A DNA stretch of 64,000 bases from Steinernema hermaphroditum (GCA_030435675.1 CM059623.1:5730012-5794011); one strand, 5' to 3'; numbered from the stretch's first letter, positions 9,541 through 21,825 are shown. Translations and numbers: made by a program. The notes: generated from the sequence alone by a model not told the origin.

Positions 9541-12103
9541 TCAGAAGAAGACGTGGTCCTGGCGCTCGTGGTGGCGGTGGTGGTGGTCCTCGTTGACGTT
9601 AGGCACGATCTGTGGCTTGTATTTGGAGACGTAGATGATGAGGTTGGCGATGAACTTGTTGCGGAACTCGCCGTTGACTTGAAGACGGAGGGTCAGCTCC
9701 AGCTCCACCGCCTGTGGGCCGTCGAGGGAGTCCCGGAGGGCGATTACGGCCGAGTTCCGCTCGGTGCCCTTCTGCAGCAGGAAGTTCGAGCGGATCGCGG
9801 GCAGGACGGACGGATTCTCTGCAACGAAGAGGTGAGAGGGGCTCGTGGAGGTGGCCTAGGTGGGTTCTGTGGCTGTAGAGTCGTCTTAAAGGGCTTACCG
9901 GATTTGGCGTTGAGGAGCTGGAGTTCGAACTGCATGTTGTACTCGGGGGCGCCGGGTCCCTTCATGCTGAAGAGGACGACGGAGGTGCGCTGCGAGGAGA
10001 TGTTGACGTGGCGCGGGATGGCGATGTACTGCCAGCTGACGTGCACAGGGTGCTTCCGGCACTGCGTCTCCGTGAGTCTCTTGCACACCCCTGGCCCCCG
10101 GTTGCACCGACTGAAATCTCGAGAGGTCAGCCCTTGTGGGGAGCGCGCCTACTTCTTGAGATTCAGATCATGGACGTAGTGGCGCGGACAGCGGACGCGG
10201 TGGCACTTGAAGGCGCCGAGGGTGTTGACGCAGATCTGGTCCTGCGAGGGACACTCTCCGATGGCGCACTCGTCGACGTCGCGGCAGGAGACGCCGTCGG
10301 CGTCCACCTCGAAGCCCTGGGGACACTGGCACAAGAACGAGCCTACGGTGTTCGTGCAGCCGCCCATGCAGAGCTCGGAGCCGCGCCGCGCCCACGTCCG
10401 GCACTCGTCGACGTCCTCGCAGGTGGCGCCGTCCAGGCCCAGCTGGAAGCCCCGCTCACAGGCGCACTGGTAGCTCCCGGGGGTGTTCACACATTTCTGC
10501 TGGCAGAGGTTCGCCTCCAGAGCGCATTCGTCCACGTCTGAAGGGAGTGGGTTACGGTAGGTTGGTGTGTGAGCATCATACCTTCACAAGTGCGCCCGTC
10601 GGCGCCGAAGGCGAATCCGGGATCGCAGGAGCACTCGAAGGAGCCTATAGTGTTGAGGCAGGAGGCGTGGGCAGAGCACATGTGCCCCGGGAACTTCGTG
10701 CACTCGTCGATGTCCTCGCAGCGCATCGTCTGAAGCGGCGGTCATCTTCCGCCCCCCCTTGGAGGACCTACCGTAGCGTTGAAGTCGAAGCCGGCGGAGC
10801 AGCGGCAGCGGAAGGAGCCGACAAGGTTGATGCAGAGGTGCTCGCCGCAGGAGTGGCTCCCCTCGAGGCACTCGTTGACGTCGGCGCAGTAGCCCGTCTG
10901 CTTGTCCATGGCGAAGCCCTCGCCGCAGAGGCCGCCGATCTCCTCGCAGCGGAAGGAGCCCGGCGAATTGATGCACTCCTCGAAGTTCCCGCAAGTCCCG
11001 GCGCGATCGCACTCGTTCACGTCTGCACGGAGCTCAGAGGCGGAGAGGGGGGAGGACCTACCGAGACATTGGCCCTCCTTGGCCTCGTAGCCGGCCGGAC
11101 AGTCCACGGGGATGCACTCTCCCGTCCGCGGGTTCATCAGCTCCGTCGTCGCGCACTTCTTCGGATCGCATCGGAAGCTCCCTTGCGTGTTCCGGCACTG
11201 GTAGAGCGCCCCGCAGTTGTGCGTCCCAAGGTTACACTCGTCCACGTCTGAATCAAGATTAGAGGATTCCGAAAGGCTTCCGAGGGCTCGGACCCACCTA
11301 TGCAGTGCTCTGTGTCGCTGTCGAGGGCGTACCCCGTTCCACAGCTGAGGGTCCGGATGCATTTGTAGGAGCCGGGAGTGTTAAGGCAGCGCTGACTGTC
11401 GAGGCGACAGTCGGAGAGCTGCAGGACGCACTCGTCGATGTCTGCAAGAGGTCAGATGCAACCCTGAGGCGTCTAGGGTCCCCTACCGACGCAGCTGAAG
11501 CCGTCGGGGCCGAGTTCGTAGCCGCTCCGGCAGGAGCACTCCACCTCGAAGTCGCCACGGTCGTTGCAGGAGTGCTCGCAGCGGGCGGAGGCGCAGCGGT
11601 CGCCTTCGGTCCTCGGCGCCAGCACGGAGTTCTCTGAAGGGTTGGAAATCGCGACGGGACCCGAATCGTCCTCACCTTCGTTCTCACTGATCGAGATCTC
11701 GCCGTTGGAGCAGCACTTGTTGAAGGAGTTCAGGCATGCAGGACTGAATCCGACGGCGCCGATGCAGGGCTCGCCCCGACTCAGAAGGTCCTTGGCCAAG
11801 AGACAGCAGTCGCAGCACTCCTAAAGGCACTCTGAAGCTGCCAGCGAAGGGGAGGAGGAACCTTTCTGAGTCCCATCGCGTTGAGACTGTTCGTGGTGGG
11901 ACACGATCCCTCCAGCTGGGCCAGGCGCGTTCCACTCGCGCAGCTGTGGTCGAGTTGGGCCCGGAGACAGCATATGGAGGCCGTCCTCGCACAGGTCGTC
12001 GAGGTGCCCTCCGCCCGGATAGACGTGCACTTCTGGGTCTCCCGGAAGTGACGGTGCCCTCCGGCGCAGCATCGCGACAGTTCCGACGACTCGCTTCGAC
12101 TCA
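9541..12103 (-). CDS. fbl-1: Fibulin-1, 5' partial
   Basis: Fibulin-1 is a secreted extracellular-matrix glycoprotein; in C. elegans it acts in gonad shape and muscle attachment. Minus-strand exons: 12103-11862, 11820-11676, 11633-11487, 11441-11298, 11247-11062, 11022-10772, 10729-10582, 10537-10153, 10110-9899 and 9818-9541, 711 residues, all phases consistent. Order of domains: anaphylatoxin-like Cys modules (CC...C patterns, e.g. ECCDCCLLAKDLL), then about nine EGF-like repeats, most calcium-binding with D(V/I)(D/N)EC starts lying just after phase-1 introns, then the fibulin C-terminal domain of the C type (VHVSWQYIAIP...LIIYVSKYKP). The protein ends with a His-rich tail (HHHRHHERQDHVFF). 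No signal peptide is present: the first exon seen opens behind an acceptor at 12104, so one or more 5' exons lie in the following 1.5 kb and I could not place them. Confidence 0.92.
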
Positions 12104-13826
12104 CTGAATACGGTGCTTAGCTCTGGTGGGGGCTCGGTGGCTTCTAAGGGTTCTCAAGAGGATAGAAGAGAGTCAAATTGAGTCTTATGGCTTGAGTCTA
12201 TAAGATCCTTTATGGTTCCCCTCCTCTTTGGACACATAATGCATGAAACGAGTGCAAGACACCTCCTCTACCGCTAGAATAGGGTCTTTCCTCTCAGAAA
12301 ACAATGGACCAATCCCTCCACCAGTTGTTTGTTTTTTATTTTAAGTTAGTTGTACACACTACTTTCAGCTATTATTAGCCACGGTGATAAACCCAGTCCG
12401 TTTGGGCAGATGACGCCGGCGGAGCGATTGCAAGTGTTACCGTAACCGGACGGTTTAGTAAAAAAGTGGAACTTTGGAAAAAAAGACAAGATACCATAGT
12501 CCTTGACACTGTGAAAGAGCTGCTAAAGTGGGGTACCTAGAGCGATTTCAACCTTTTGCTCGGAATACCCACCATCTACCGTAGTCTAAAAGGGTCGAAA
12601 GGAAACCGTTGGTGTCGGTGTGCACCGTCCAGAAACGTTCCCCTGGGGGTGTGCCTAGTGCAAACCTATCCGTCAAAGTCGTGCGTCGTCGGGTGTGTGT
12701 TCTTCGGCGCCTCTTTGGTTTCGCCTCCGAATTCCAGGGGTTTAAACGATGCCTGCCTTTGTTTAACTTTTGTTTGTTGTCCGCTCTCCGAAGTTTGTTT
12801 TCGCGCGTCGCGTCGCAATGTTTGTCCGAAAAGCGGCGCGTAAACAGCGGACGACTCAACAGAAGAACAAAAAGTTATCAGTGGCGTCATGAGGCTGACT
12901 GACGTCTTCGGACTGGCGGCGACGCAAAAAACGACCGAAGTGACGGTTTATGACCTCTTAGACTAGGAAGTGGATGGCAAAAAGGGGCGCCATGTGTCAT
13001 CTCTGATGGACACACTGAGGGTTCGCGGTTCGGAGACGTACGATCTTTCAAGATTAGACAAGAAGTGGAGAAATAAGAAGAGGATCATCTCTGTGGACAC
13101 GAACATAGTTTGATGGTCAGATGCATGGATAGTAAGATGCTAATGGTAAGCGGCAATCAACCAGAGGAACTCCCTACCTCCAGAGGAAACATAAGGTTCC
13201 CAAGGCCCTTCCGTCAGAACTTTGCTCAGGACCTCGAGGGCTCGTAACCTCGTATGAACATAAAATTCGATTAATTAGCTGTCGCAATCGTAAATCCAAC
13301 GGCTTCCGTTGTGTAACAACACCGACTGGTCACTTCGGTGACCCTAAGAGTCCGAATTCCCTCAAATCCCCTCTCCCACCCCATCTATTTCACAATCAGC
13401 GCCTATTCTACGCAACCCTCAAAGGACATAGAGCTACAGACTGTGGATACAGTACCCTAGGGTCCTACCTGCGAGAACAAAAAGGAGCGCAGCGATGAGG
13501 GGCCGCATCTTCTCAGCTCGGCGGCGGCGTTGTGCAATCGGGGGAGGCTCGTCTCCAGCGGCCGCCGCTTATTACCACACGCGATAAGAGCGCGCGCTCA
13601 CGATCCAGAACCCGCGGGGCGTTCAAACAGAGGACGCTCCTATCACCCGAGCCATCGCCGCGGTCATTTCGGCCCTCCGGTGGCGCGTGCCGAAAACGGC
13701 CCCCTAATCTCCTCGAGTTCGCTTTCCAGATTTTTATGGCTGATAGGAGGGAACGTTGCACGACGAACGGAACTGTCGGAATGTTTCCTTCTACGGTTCT
13801 GCGAAGGTGTGATAAGAGAAAAAGAT
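12104..13826. other. Fibulin 5' flank; unresolved first exon(s)
   Basis: The signal-peptide exon of fibulin-1 should lie here on the minus strand, but no convincing ATG plus hydrophobic stretch plus donor was found. Open frames at 12548-12902 on both strands overlap each other and resemble no family. The rest appears non-coding. Confidence 0.5.
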
Positions 13827-13830
13827 CGCT

Positions 13831-13897
<67 letters not shown>

Positions 13898-13900
13898 AGC
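13827..13900 (-). tRNA. tRNA-Asn (anticodon GTT)
   Basis: A 74-nt cloverleaf on the minus strand. The acceptor stem GCTTCCG pairs with CGGGAGC allowing one G-T pair; the anticodon loop is CTGTTAA; T-arm GGTGG-TTCAAGC-CCACC. It has no intron. A T5 run (Pol III terminator) follows immediately. Identical over the full length to the copy at 31640-31713. Confidence 0.95.
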
Positions 13901-13936
13901 ATTTTGTATGGTGTGAATCAGATTGCTTGTACAGGG

Positions 13937-14095
13937 TGTGCAAAGAAGTCTCTTTTCAGACAGTCTGTTAAGTACATCTCCGACCAGACCTCCACGAATG
14001 CACTTTGCAGACTGTCTGAAAATGTAACTCGGAATGTTTCACAGTCACTGCCCGTCCAATGCCACTGTATTTATTACCGTAATCCGATCAGAACT
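13937..14095 (-). repeat. CAGACAGTCTG element lying 5' of tRNA-Asn
   Basis: Contains an inverted pair, CAGACAGTCTG near 13959 and CAGACTGTCTG near 14011, separated by about 40 bp, followed by CACAGTCACTGCCC and ATGCCACTGTATTTATTACC. The reverse complement is closely matched at 39790-39926. Read on the minus strand it precedes tRNA-Asn by about 40 bp. Confidence 0.75.
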
Positions 14096-14318
14096 GTCTG
14101 TAGTGAATGTTTTCCAAATGATTCCACACTTGTGACGAGATTCGTTTAGTCTATTGGAGGAGATTCCAGGAAGAGGACCACACAGCTCCTATAGTTTGTC
14201 CGGTGCCATGTTTTCCGGTGAGATTATCGAAGGAATCCGATGTGAAAACACATTTATCACCGGGGGAGAAACAGTAACCGTGAAAACAGAGCAGAAAACA
14301 AGGTGGAATTCGTTCGCT

Positions 14319-15461
14319 TCAGTTGGATTTGCTACTCGGGGAGCCGCCGGACGAGGAGTTGGGGGCGCGCCCCACGTGCGCAGACCTGGACATCGTTTGG
14401 GAGGGTGCTGAGCGGGGGTTCGTTCGGATCTGTGGCGCCAGAGGACGCCCTGTGAGGGACGCCGTCCGGCGCATCGGCTTCTCCGTGCTCTCGGGCGCCG
14501 AAGGCGACGTCTTGGAGGGACCGCAAGTGCTGCAAAGGGTTGGTTAGGGGTATCTGCGGGGGAGAGGACATACGCGGAGACGAACTGAGGTCGTTGTGGA
14601 GGCTGGGGATAGGAGACGGTGACGGAGGCGGTCGCCTTGAGGGGAGAGGAATCTCCGTTGGAGACGACGGTCACCTGCTGGACCTGATCACGTGGCCGGG
14701 GAGGTGGCGCGAAGAGGCGGAAAGCTGCTGTGGGGGACGTCCTAGAAGGCGACTCGCAGGAGGCCCGGCGCCTCTGCTGCGCCTGGGCCATCGCCTCTCG
14801 GAGGCGAATCTGCCGGAGCTGCGTGGAGAGCTGTGTGACCGTGAGGGTCTTCTCGTGGAGTTCGCTCGTCAGCTGCCGGATACGGTCTTCCTGCAAGGCC
14901 ACAAGTGATCTATCCTTGGCTCGTCGAAGTTACCTGCTGCTTAGTCTTCTCCTTGAATCCGGCGAGTCCCTGGGCGGACTCCTTCTGCAGCGCCTCGATG
15001 GTGGCCTCCTTCTTCTGGAGCTCCTCCGTCAACTCGGCGACGCGGGCGTTCGCCTTCCCGAGGGCCTCCTGCTTCTCCTCCTCGAAGGCGCACTTCCCCT
15101 CCACCAGCATTCTCCTCTGCAGGTCTGTAACTCACAACTGAATCCACAAAGCACCGAAAAGTCTCCCTGAAAGGAGCGAGCACCCCTGGACCGGAGTACT
15201 TGGACTCACTCCAGTTTCCCTCCCCTCCCTCATTAGGTATTAATCCGACGACGCACCTCTGTGGGCGTTCTGGAGGCGTTCGATCTCCGCGTGGAGCGCC
15301 GCCAGCAGCTGTGCGTTCTGATTCTGGAGGAAGACGATCTGGGCGCGCTCGTGGCGTCGCCACGACTCGTCGCGCTCCTCGAGGAGGCGTCGGGAGAGCG
15401 CCTCGAGTTCCCCGGCCGCGGGCCACTGCGTCTCCTCCTGGAGGGAACATCGACAGCACAT
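14319..15461 (-). CDS. CCDC92-like coiled-coil protein
   Basis: Exons 15461-15257, 15124-14934, 14890-14574 and 14529-14319 give 307 residues. The N-terminal third matches the CCDC92/CCDC74 domain pattern (AQIVFLQNQNAQLLAALH, EIERLQ, then a basic LQRRM). A long coiled coil follows (EEEKQEALGKANARVAEL, QKKEATIEALQKE), then LTSELHEKTLTVTQLSTQL and a Ser/Pro/Arg-rich tail with PMRRTASLTGRPL. In vertebrates CCDC92 is a centriole/cilium-associated protein; that role here is inference. The ATG directly follows a CGCTTTCAG acceptor without an upstream exon, as expected for SL trans-splicing. The frame of the last exon was chosen because it alone joins the GTATGT donor at 14573 in phase and ends in a compositionally uniform tail. 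Confidence 0.7.
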
Positions 15462-15585
15462 CTGAAAGCGGCGACGTTTCTCTTCCTTTCTTAGGTGCAC
15501 AACATATATGAGAGTATCAGTATCTGTTGCACAAATTCCAAAAATATTTAAAAATTCTGCAATACTACAGTATGCCACAAAAACA

Positions 15586-15775
15586 GCCCCCCCACAGACA
15601 GAAACTTCTGTCTCGTAGACAAGCGCTGCAAACGACGGCGTTCATTTGGCATGCAGATCTGTGTGAAATCGGTCAGTCTGCCATTGATTCCAACCGATTC
15701 ACATGGACTCCTAGCACAAAATGAGTGTTTGTCAACGATAGACAGACCGTGAAATGTCTGTCTGTGCGGGTTGCT
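15586..15775. repeat. Fold-back element rich in CAGACAG/CTGTCTG
   Basis: Left arm (about 15586-15630, CACAGACAGAAAC...GTAGACAA) pairs with the right arm (about 15731-15775, TTGTCAACGATAGACAGACC...GTCTGTCTGTGCGGG). A loop of about 100 bp separates them. It shares only the CAGACAG core with the tRNA-flanking elements. Confidence 0.6.
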
Positions 15776-17660
15776 TTGAGACACCTTCTTAAGTAAGTTT
15801 CCTCGGCCGAAATCGTTGAATTTCCTCACTTTTATATGTGGCGAACTCAATTTAAACCCTTCCTCCCGACCTAAGAGTGCACATCTTCTCTTACACTTCC
15901 GAGGCCTTTGTTTAAACCAAAGCCATTTTTTAACTTGTCAGAACGGACGTCTTATGACCAGAAGGACGTCAAGAAGGTGAGATCAGGTGATCGGAAATGG
16001 TTTTGAGAGGTCGTGTCGTGACCTTATGCAATTGGGATCGCATCGATGTTCAGAGATGAAGCGATTCGAGGAAATGGCGGCGGGATCGGTACGTGCAGAG
16101 TTGTCATTTGGACGACACTGGTTTCCTATGACCACAAGTAGTCCTACACTCCCACAGAGCCCACTTCCTTTCCGTCCCAGCCACTGGAAGAAAGGAATTT
16201 ACCTGTTTTTCCCCTTTTCCCCTTCTTTGATCTTTACACAGAAGAGAAGTCCAAACTCGTCTTTTTCGCTTCCTTGTGTCCGAAACTATCGCCGATGTGA
16301 TAATCAGAGGAATCGAAAACAAATCGTTGATTTATCGCTCCCATCTGTTTTATGGCGATTCGACGGGCGGCGGAGGAAGGCGAATTAGTTAGGCGCCGCA
16401 GGTGCATGGAAAGCGGACGTAAACAAAGGTGACTTTCGAGGTGGATTAATGGTTCCAGGGCAAAGAGGGGTACTTTGTGACGACCGACACTGATTGGCCT
16501 TTGTTCTGATCATGACTTGGGGAGAAGAGAGGAGTCAGTGGACCAACGAACTCGAGGAGTCATTTGGGGACTTCTACTAAGGCCGTTGGCCCTTCGAAAG
16601 AGATGGTAACTCGAGAAGGACGAATCTAGAGGTCTTGGCCGCAAGTCAAATAGGTGGGTCATTATTCGGAGAGTCCGTCTTGGTTAAGTGATCGATTAGT
16701 GTTCTCTTTTGTTTTGCATGGCTAGAGAACGTCATGATCTCCCTCTTCGAAGTGACTTAACCTCCTCAGTGGCCGAATCGAACGCCTTCCAGCGTCCAGT
16801 AATTGCCCGCTTGTTTAAAATTCGTATCGATTTTGTAAAGTTTCAAACGGCGGAACAGAGCTTTACAGCGCCGGGAGTGTAAGGGACGAGTGGAGGGATT
16901 AACGAACCTGTGGCGCCGAAGCGACCTCGAAGGGCGCTGTCCTCGGGAACTTGTCGGGCTGAGGGAGTCTGTCCACTTCTACGGAAGACATATGGGGAGT
17001 CGCCGATGCTAGGGCCTTGGCGGCGGCTTCTGCTGAAACGGATCGAATCCGATGTGATCACTTAGAGGCGCGACGACATGCGTCCTCTGCAGGGAGGGGC
17101 AGTGACGCCGCCAGGGAACAGTTGGCGCGGGCGAGGCATCGGGCAGAGGCGCGCGAAACCCCGAAGGGTCGTTATGACAACAGCGAGTGGTCAGAGGCCT
17201 TTTGGGGAGCACCTATGGGGGAGGGTTTGTGGGTTAGGGGTAAGAAGGCAAAAACGCGACTGCAAGAGGAGGATCCGCGTAAACGATCCAGTTCCGCGTA
17301 GCGCGGCGACGGCAAACAGCTCCCGATTTGGTGGCCGTCGGGGCGGAAGGAGGTACTGCGAGGGTTCGAGGCGATCGCGCGGCGTTTCTGTAGTCGAGAG
17401 GGGGAGTATCGATTGTATTCGGAGGGAAAGACCTTGAGGAAAGTCGAGAAAAACAGCGCAAATTGGGGGGGGGGGGGGACGGGCTGTTTACGGGGATGAC
17501 TCGGAGATGACGAAAGAGGCGCCACGCTCGGCTCAGGGACAACAGGAACCGCCGGGGTACTTCTCGGGAAAACGAACGCCGCCTAAGCGGATTATGGTAT
17601 TTGACGGGCATCATCGGCTGCAGTGACTACATCACTGGTCAGAGAACATTATTCATCAGC
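15776..17660. other. Intergenic, no gene recognised
   Basis: Open frames here (15987-16388 and several in 16843-17614 on both strands) overlap one another, lack splice structure and resemble no family. A G-run of about 14 lies at 17465-17478. The stretch before the tRNA is GC-rich. Confidence 0.5.
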
Positions 17661-17732
17661 GGTTGCATGGTGTAGCGGTAAGCACTCAGGACTCTGAATC
17701 CTGCGACCCGAGTTCAAATCTCGGTGGAACCT
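17661..17732 (+). tRNA. tRNA-Gln (anticodon CTG), acceptor-stem mismatch
   Basis: A 72-nt cloverleaf with anticodon loop CTCTGAA, T-arm CCGAG-TTCAAAT-CTCGG and a T5 terminator after it. The 5' acceptor strand reads GGTTGCA against 3' TGGAACC, giving a G-G mismatch at pair 5. The D loop has AGCGGTAAGC where the other copy has AGCGGTTAGC. It may be functional but imperfect, or a pseudogene. Confidence 0.8.
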
Positions 17733-18327
17733 GACTTTTTCCCTGTACGTCGCCTTGTCAAATGGACTCTTTTTCGATGGCTACCGGTACTTCCGACAAG
17801 AAAAGAAGCGAAAGTAAGAGCAAACAGAGGGCGAGGCGCGTGCCTAGCACACCAGAGTCCAGAAAACAAAAACAGGTGGGAGTACCTACCTCGAGCACGT
17901 GCGGCGACCCTCGGAAGGATGGCGACGGGAACATTCGGGCGATCTCTGGCCACGGCCCGGCGACCCGTCGACTTCATCGCCGCTACTGTCCCGATCCGGA
18001 CGAAGTTCGGCGCCTCTGGGCGCGGCGGGGCATGCAAGCGGCCTCCTCTCGCGCCTCCGACTCCTCTCGTCAATATCGAGTGGCTCGCGCACCGGCGACG
18101 GCGCCGGAAAGCCTCTGACGCGCCCTTTGGCGACAATCGAATTCGTTTATTTCGGCTTTGAGCACAAGTATATACAAAGAGAGATTCGCGAAGGCTATTA
18201 TGCTCTACATGGGCCGCTAAGGCAGTTTCGGTTCGGAACGAATACGCGTTAATCACGAGAGGGGACTAGAGGGGCTAAGTGGCGTCGCAATCTGATATGC
18301 ACCCGGCTTTGTGACTCTTCGGCCCGG
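17733..18327. other. Intergenic with an unsupported 118-codon open frame
   Basis: An ATG at 17762 opens a Lys/Ser/Arg-rich frame to 18118 on the plus strand, with a possible donor after codon 40. Overlapping frames on both strands are equally long because the stretch is GC-rich. No family resemblance. Confidence 0.4.
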
Positions 18328-19654
18328 CTAGGCTCCCTTAGCGGGCAATTTGCACGACATCGACGTGGGGGGACAGTCCTCGTATTCCTCAAGGGCCGGG
18401 TTGTCCAGATCGCCTCTTTTGCCCTTTTCGTCGGTCGTCGCCAGTGGACTTCCAAAGTTCTTCACGCATGCGCAGCGGTACGACTTCGTGGCGGTGCTGA
18501 AGAGTTTCCGAGGCACGCCGACCCACTCGCGGTGCAATCCGCCGCTGAAAAATCAGATTTCACCGATATGCATTAAATTAGACGTTGGCGTGGCTCCATT
18601 TTTTGGCTCTCTCCTTTTTGTTGTGAAGGCTACGTCACCCTGCAATTCGAAATTCATGTGCTCTCCTTTGTTCCCCTCTCGTTCTGTTCCTTCCCGCACG
18701 AATAAAAAATTATGTGGCGGTGAAGTGCCACGCCGTAAACACCCTTCAATTCTAAAGTTACCTCTTAGTGGTGCACCACACGCGTCCCCCAGAATCCTTG
18801 TGCCACTCGGAGTTACACGGCGGGAAAACTTCGGACTCCTTCGCCTGGCTGTTGCGCCACTCCTTCGCCTTGTCGATCAACTGCTTCACCTATGACGAGA
18901 AGCTCATCAAAAACAAGGAAATTACTTGCCTCAACGAGTCGCTCCGTCATTTTCCCATTCGCGTCGTAGTAGGTCCCCTGAAGCACGCCGACGAGAAAGT
19001 AGTCGCGCTCGTAGAATTTGATCCAGTCGAGGATCCCCAGCAGATCTTGATCGCCGAGCCCCTCGACGTCGTCAATGAGTCCCTCCTCGGTGAAGTCGCC
19101 GGAGACGAACGCCCGCGTGGCGTCCTTCCCAGCAAAGAAGTGGTAGCCGCCGCCCTTCGCGTAGTGCTTCTTCCCTTTCTCGACGTCGTACACGCGCCCC
19201 AGAACCGCCAAGTAGACGGGTTTCGAGGGACGAGTGCCGTCAAAGAGCTGGAGCTGTTCGCGAGTGAACACGGGCAGTCCTAAAGAGGGGTCAGAGCTGG
19301 ATGAAAGGTGGATAGAAAGACCTTTCCCGGAGAAGTCGATGTTGCCAACGTCTCCCGATCTGCGTTCGGCCGAAGACTTCTCCCTCCAGTAGGAGTACTT
19401 GGAGTAATCGTTGTCATCGACGCCGACAAAGGTCTTCAACGCGTCGACGTTTTCCCGGATGGTTTCGAACTGAAAGAAACGATGAAACGAGGAAAAGTAA
19501 GGTAGCTCACCTCGTTGAGCTTCCGCCATAGCCACGCGGGTGCCGAGGAGGACTCCAGCTGGTAGTGCGCTGAGAGGAAGGAGACGACGAGCGTGAGGGC
19601 ACCGACGGCGACCAAGGGCTTCACGTAGAGAGGCGGCTTCGGCATCCGGACCAT
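18328..19654 (-). CDS. Neuferricin (CYB5D2), cytochrome b5-like heme-binding protein
   Basis: Exons 19654-19511, 19469-19322, 19279-18930, 18889-18762 and 18544-18328 give 328 residues. An N-terminal signal-anchor (VAVGALTLVVSFLS) is followed by the cytochrome b5-like heme-binding domain of the MAPR type: FTREQLQLFDG, VYLAVLGRVYDVEKGKKHY, GKDATRAFVSGDF, and DWIKFYERDYFLVG. The C-terminal Cys-containing extension has EVFPPCNSEW and HREWVGVPRKLF as in animal neuferricins. Vertebrate neuferricin is secreted and promotes neuronal differentiation; the family binds heme. The intron between exons 3 and 4 has a GC donor (GAG|GCAAGT at 18929-18928) and a CATAG acceptor. The gene is divergent from LRRC47, with 404 bp between start codons. 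Confidence 0.92.
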
Positions 19655-20058
19655 CTCGGGTGATGAGAAGAAGGAGAGCAACTTGGATGGCAGTTGCCGG
19701 AAGGAGACGCAGAAATTCTCGAGATCCCGATGCGGCGAGAGGGAGTAACCCTGATGTCGACAAGGGGGAATACGGTGGCTAAGCAGCTGTCGCGAAACGC
19801 GGATGAGATGTTGAGATTGCTGGATTCTTCGATGTTTGAGGCTTCAGGGGTTCTTTCGGGTGGAATATTTTTGCGTGGGGACGCCTTAAGGTGTAGAAGT
19901 ATCTCTGCAGTCATTTTGTATCCGAAATTCTACATGATTTGCCATAATTCTGCGATCATGTTTACTCCATATGCATAATCTCCGCTACTCATCGACTATA
20001 ATCGCATCCGAATTCTCGTAGGGTTCCCGCATTGCCACTCTTCGGATTTTCAGGTATT
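19655..20058. promoter_or_regulatory. Divergent intergenic region between CYB5D2 and LRRC47
   Basis: The 404-bp spacer must hold both promoters. Its right end has a TTTTCAG acceptor six bases before the LRRC47 start codon, typical of a trans-splice site. No other element is recognised. Confidence 0.4.
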
Positions 20059-21825
20059 ATGTCAAGTAAGGAATTGTTGTTTTGGCCTGAAATCGCGGAG
20101 TGCGTCGAGAAATCGCGATGCGAAGTTGTGCTCCAGGCGGAACATATAGCCGACTTGCTGCAGCGGGACCCTCCGGTTCCTGACGAGGAGATACAGCGCA
20201 TTCTTTTCCGCGAGGTTTGCTTCTTTCCTTCCGTTTCAGTTTCCAGTTCAAGGTTGCAGAACAGTCCGCTAAACTTCGTCAAATGGAAGGGTCTTCCTCT
20301 CCTCGGCATTTCTCCGTCCATCACCAATTTAACGCACCTAACACAGCTCGTACTCGAAGACGACGGCCTGAAGTCGATCCCAAAGGAAATTGGGAAGTGC
20401 ACGAATCTGAAACTCGTTGATCTTGCGAGAAATCAGCTGACGACATTGCCGTCAACTATGAGGGAACTAGTGCACCTCGAATCGCTCATTCTCTCAAACA
20501 ATGAGGTATCCTTTCTTTCTAGGTTTTCTGCAGCTTTATTTCTGATTCAGCTCACCGATGAGGGCTTATTTGACATGTCCGGGCTTGTCAACCTCCACGT
20601 GCTCGATGTCTCCAACAACAAGCTGAATGCGATACCCGAATCGCTGTTCCGCCTCGAGTCCAGTCAGCTTCTGAATCTCATTCTGAACGATAACGACATT
20701 CGGTCCATTCCTGAAGGCATCGAGCTGCTAGGAGCACACCTGCGGGTGCTAAATCTCAGCAAGAACCATTTGATTCCCACCCCCTACGCGTTGAAGGAGC
20801 TACATAAGTTGAAGACGCTAAATCTGAACGACAACAAGTTCGAAGATCGGAGATTCCAGAAGTTGGTCAACGACAAAAGAGTCATTCTGCCCTCTGTAAC
20901 GATCGAATACTTGGCAAAGAGGGCACCTAAGCAGAAGGGTGGAGCCGGGAACACTGCTAAGAAAGGAAAAAAGACGTTGCTATCTGAAGTTCCCGTGCCG
21001 GCCAATGAACGAGAACTGATCGTCAAGATCGGTGTTTCCCCGGTTTGCACTGGCCCAACATCTATCTGTGATCACGGTTTGTTTCAGAGCGTCAAGAGGA
21101 TCGATACCGTTAGTGACGTCCGTCCACACATCGTGTGCTGCGTTCTGAGGAATCTCGACCTGTCGAACGACAATTTGAAGAAGTTCTTGGCAATTCAGAA
21201 CAAGATCCATGACAGCCTGTGCGCAAATCGAACGCTCTCGAGCATTGGAACGCATGACATGGAAAAATTCAAGTTCCCGCTAAACTACATGGCGATAGAG
21301 CCAGCTGATCTTAAGGTATGTTGCTGGCCTACTTGGCTGTGGCTGCATGCGACCTTTTAGATTCATCCGCTCGGACGACGGTCCCGATTAAGTGCAAAGG
21401 AACTTGTCACACTGCTCACAACCGAAGCGGAGAACATTCGAAAGCAGCAGAAAAGGAATACGTACTCATCTGTCCACAAGTACCTGAATCTGGTCAAAAA
21501 CTACACGCTGTATCCCTGCGTGACCGATGCTGATGGTCTCGTCATGAGTGTGGCTCCCGTGACAAACAGCGAGAGCACGAAGTTGTCCCCCAATGAAAGT
21601 TGCAATGTGTTCGTCGAAGTCACGAGTGGAGAAAGTGCGCAGCACTGCCGCCAAGTCATGGACAGACTCATATTCGATACCATCGAGGGCATCGGAGGAA
21701 CCATCACCGTGGAGCAGGTGAAGGTGACCATCGAGGACGGTCAGCTGCTGACGGCGTACCCGGACAAAAACGATCTCCTGGGACAGTCGGATATCGTTGT
21801 GAGGAGGGAGATCGCCGATGCTTAG
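20059..21825 (+). CDS. LRRC47: leucine-rich repeats plus B3/B4 tRNA-binding-type domain
   Basis: Exons 20059-20214, 20260-20505, 20551-21042, 21088-21315 and 21361-21825 encode 528 residues. The N-terminal half has about six leucine-rich repeats (LVLEDDGLKSIPKEIGKC, LKLVDLARNQLTTLP, LHVLDVSNNKLNAIP and so on). A Lys/Gly linker (KQKGGAGNTAKKGKK) leads to a B3/B4 domain as in phenylalanyl-tRNA synthetase beta: SDVRPHIVCCVLRNLDLS, FLAIQNKIHDSLC, PLGRRSRLSAKELV and PVTNSESTKLSPN. Human LRRC47 shares this architecture and lacks the synthetase core; its function is poorly defined. Four introns are 45 bp and the first three keep the frame open when read through, which can mislead gene finders; I removed them because the spliced version aligns to the family. 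The start follows a TTTTCAG acceptor (trans-splice site). Confidence 0.92.

Noticed and set aside
10008..11637. Long plus-strand open frames opposite fibulin (177, 234 and 110 codons)
   Set aside because: They are antisense shadows of GC-rich EGF exons and lack their own splice sites or domains.
12548..12902. Overlapping frames upstream of fibulin as a possible fibulin signal exon
   Set aside because: None starts with a hydrophobic signal sequence ending at a phase-1 donor as the first visible fibulin exon requires.
13532..14149. 205-codon plus-strand frame over tRNA-Asn
   Set aside because: It reads through a tRNA and a repeat element; the same tRNA sequence yields the same peptide at 31640, showing it is an artefact.
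17762..18118. 118-codon Lys/Ser/Arg-rich frame after tRNA-Gln
   Set aside because: Competing frames on both strands are equally long in this GC-rich patch, and no homology or coherent splicing is visible.
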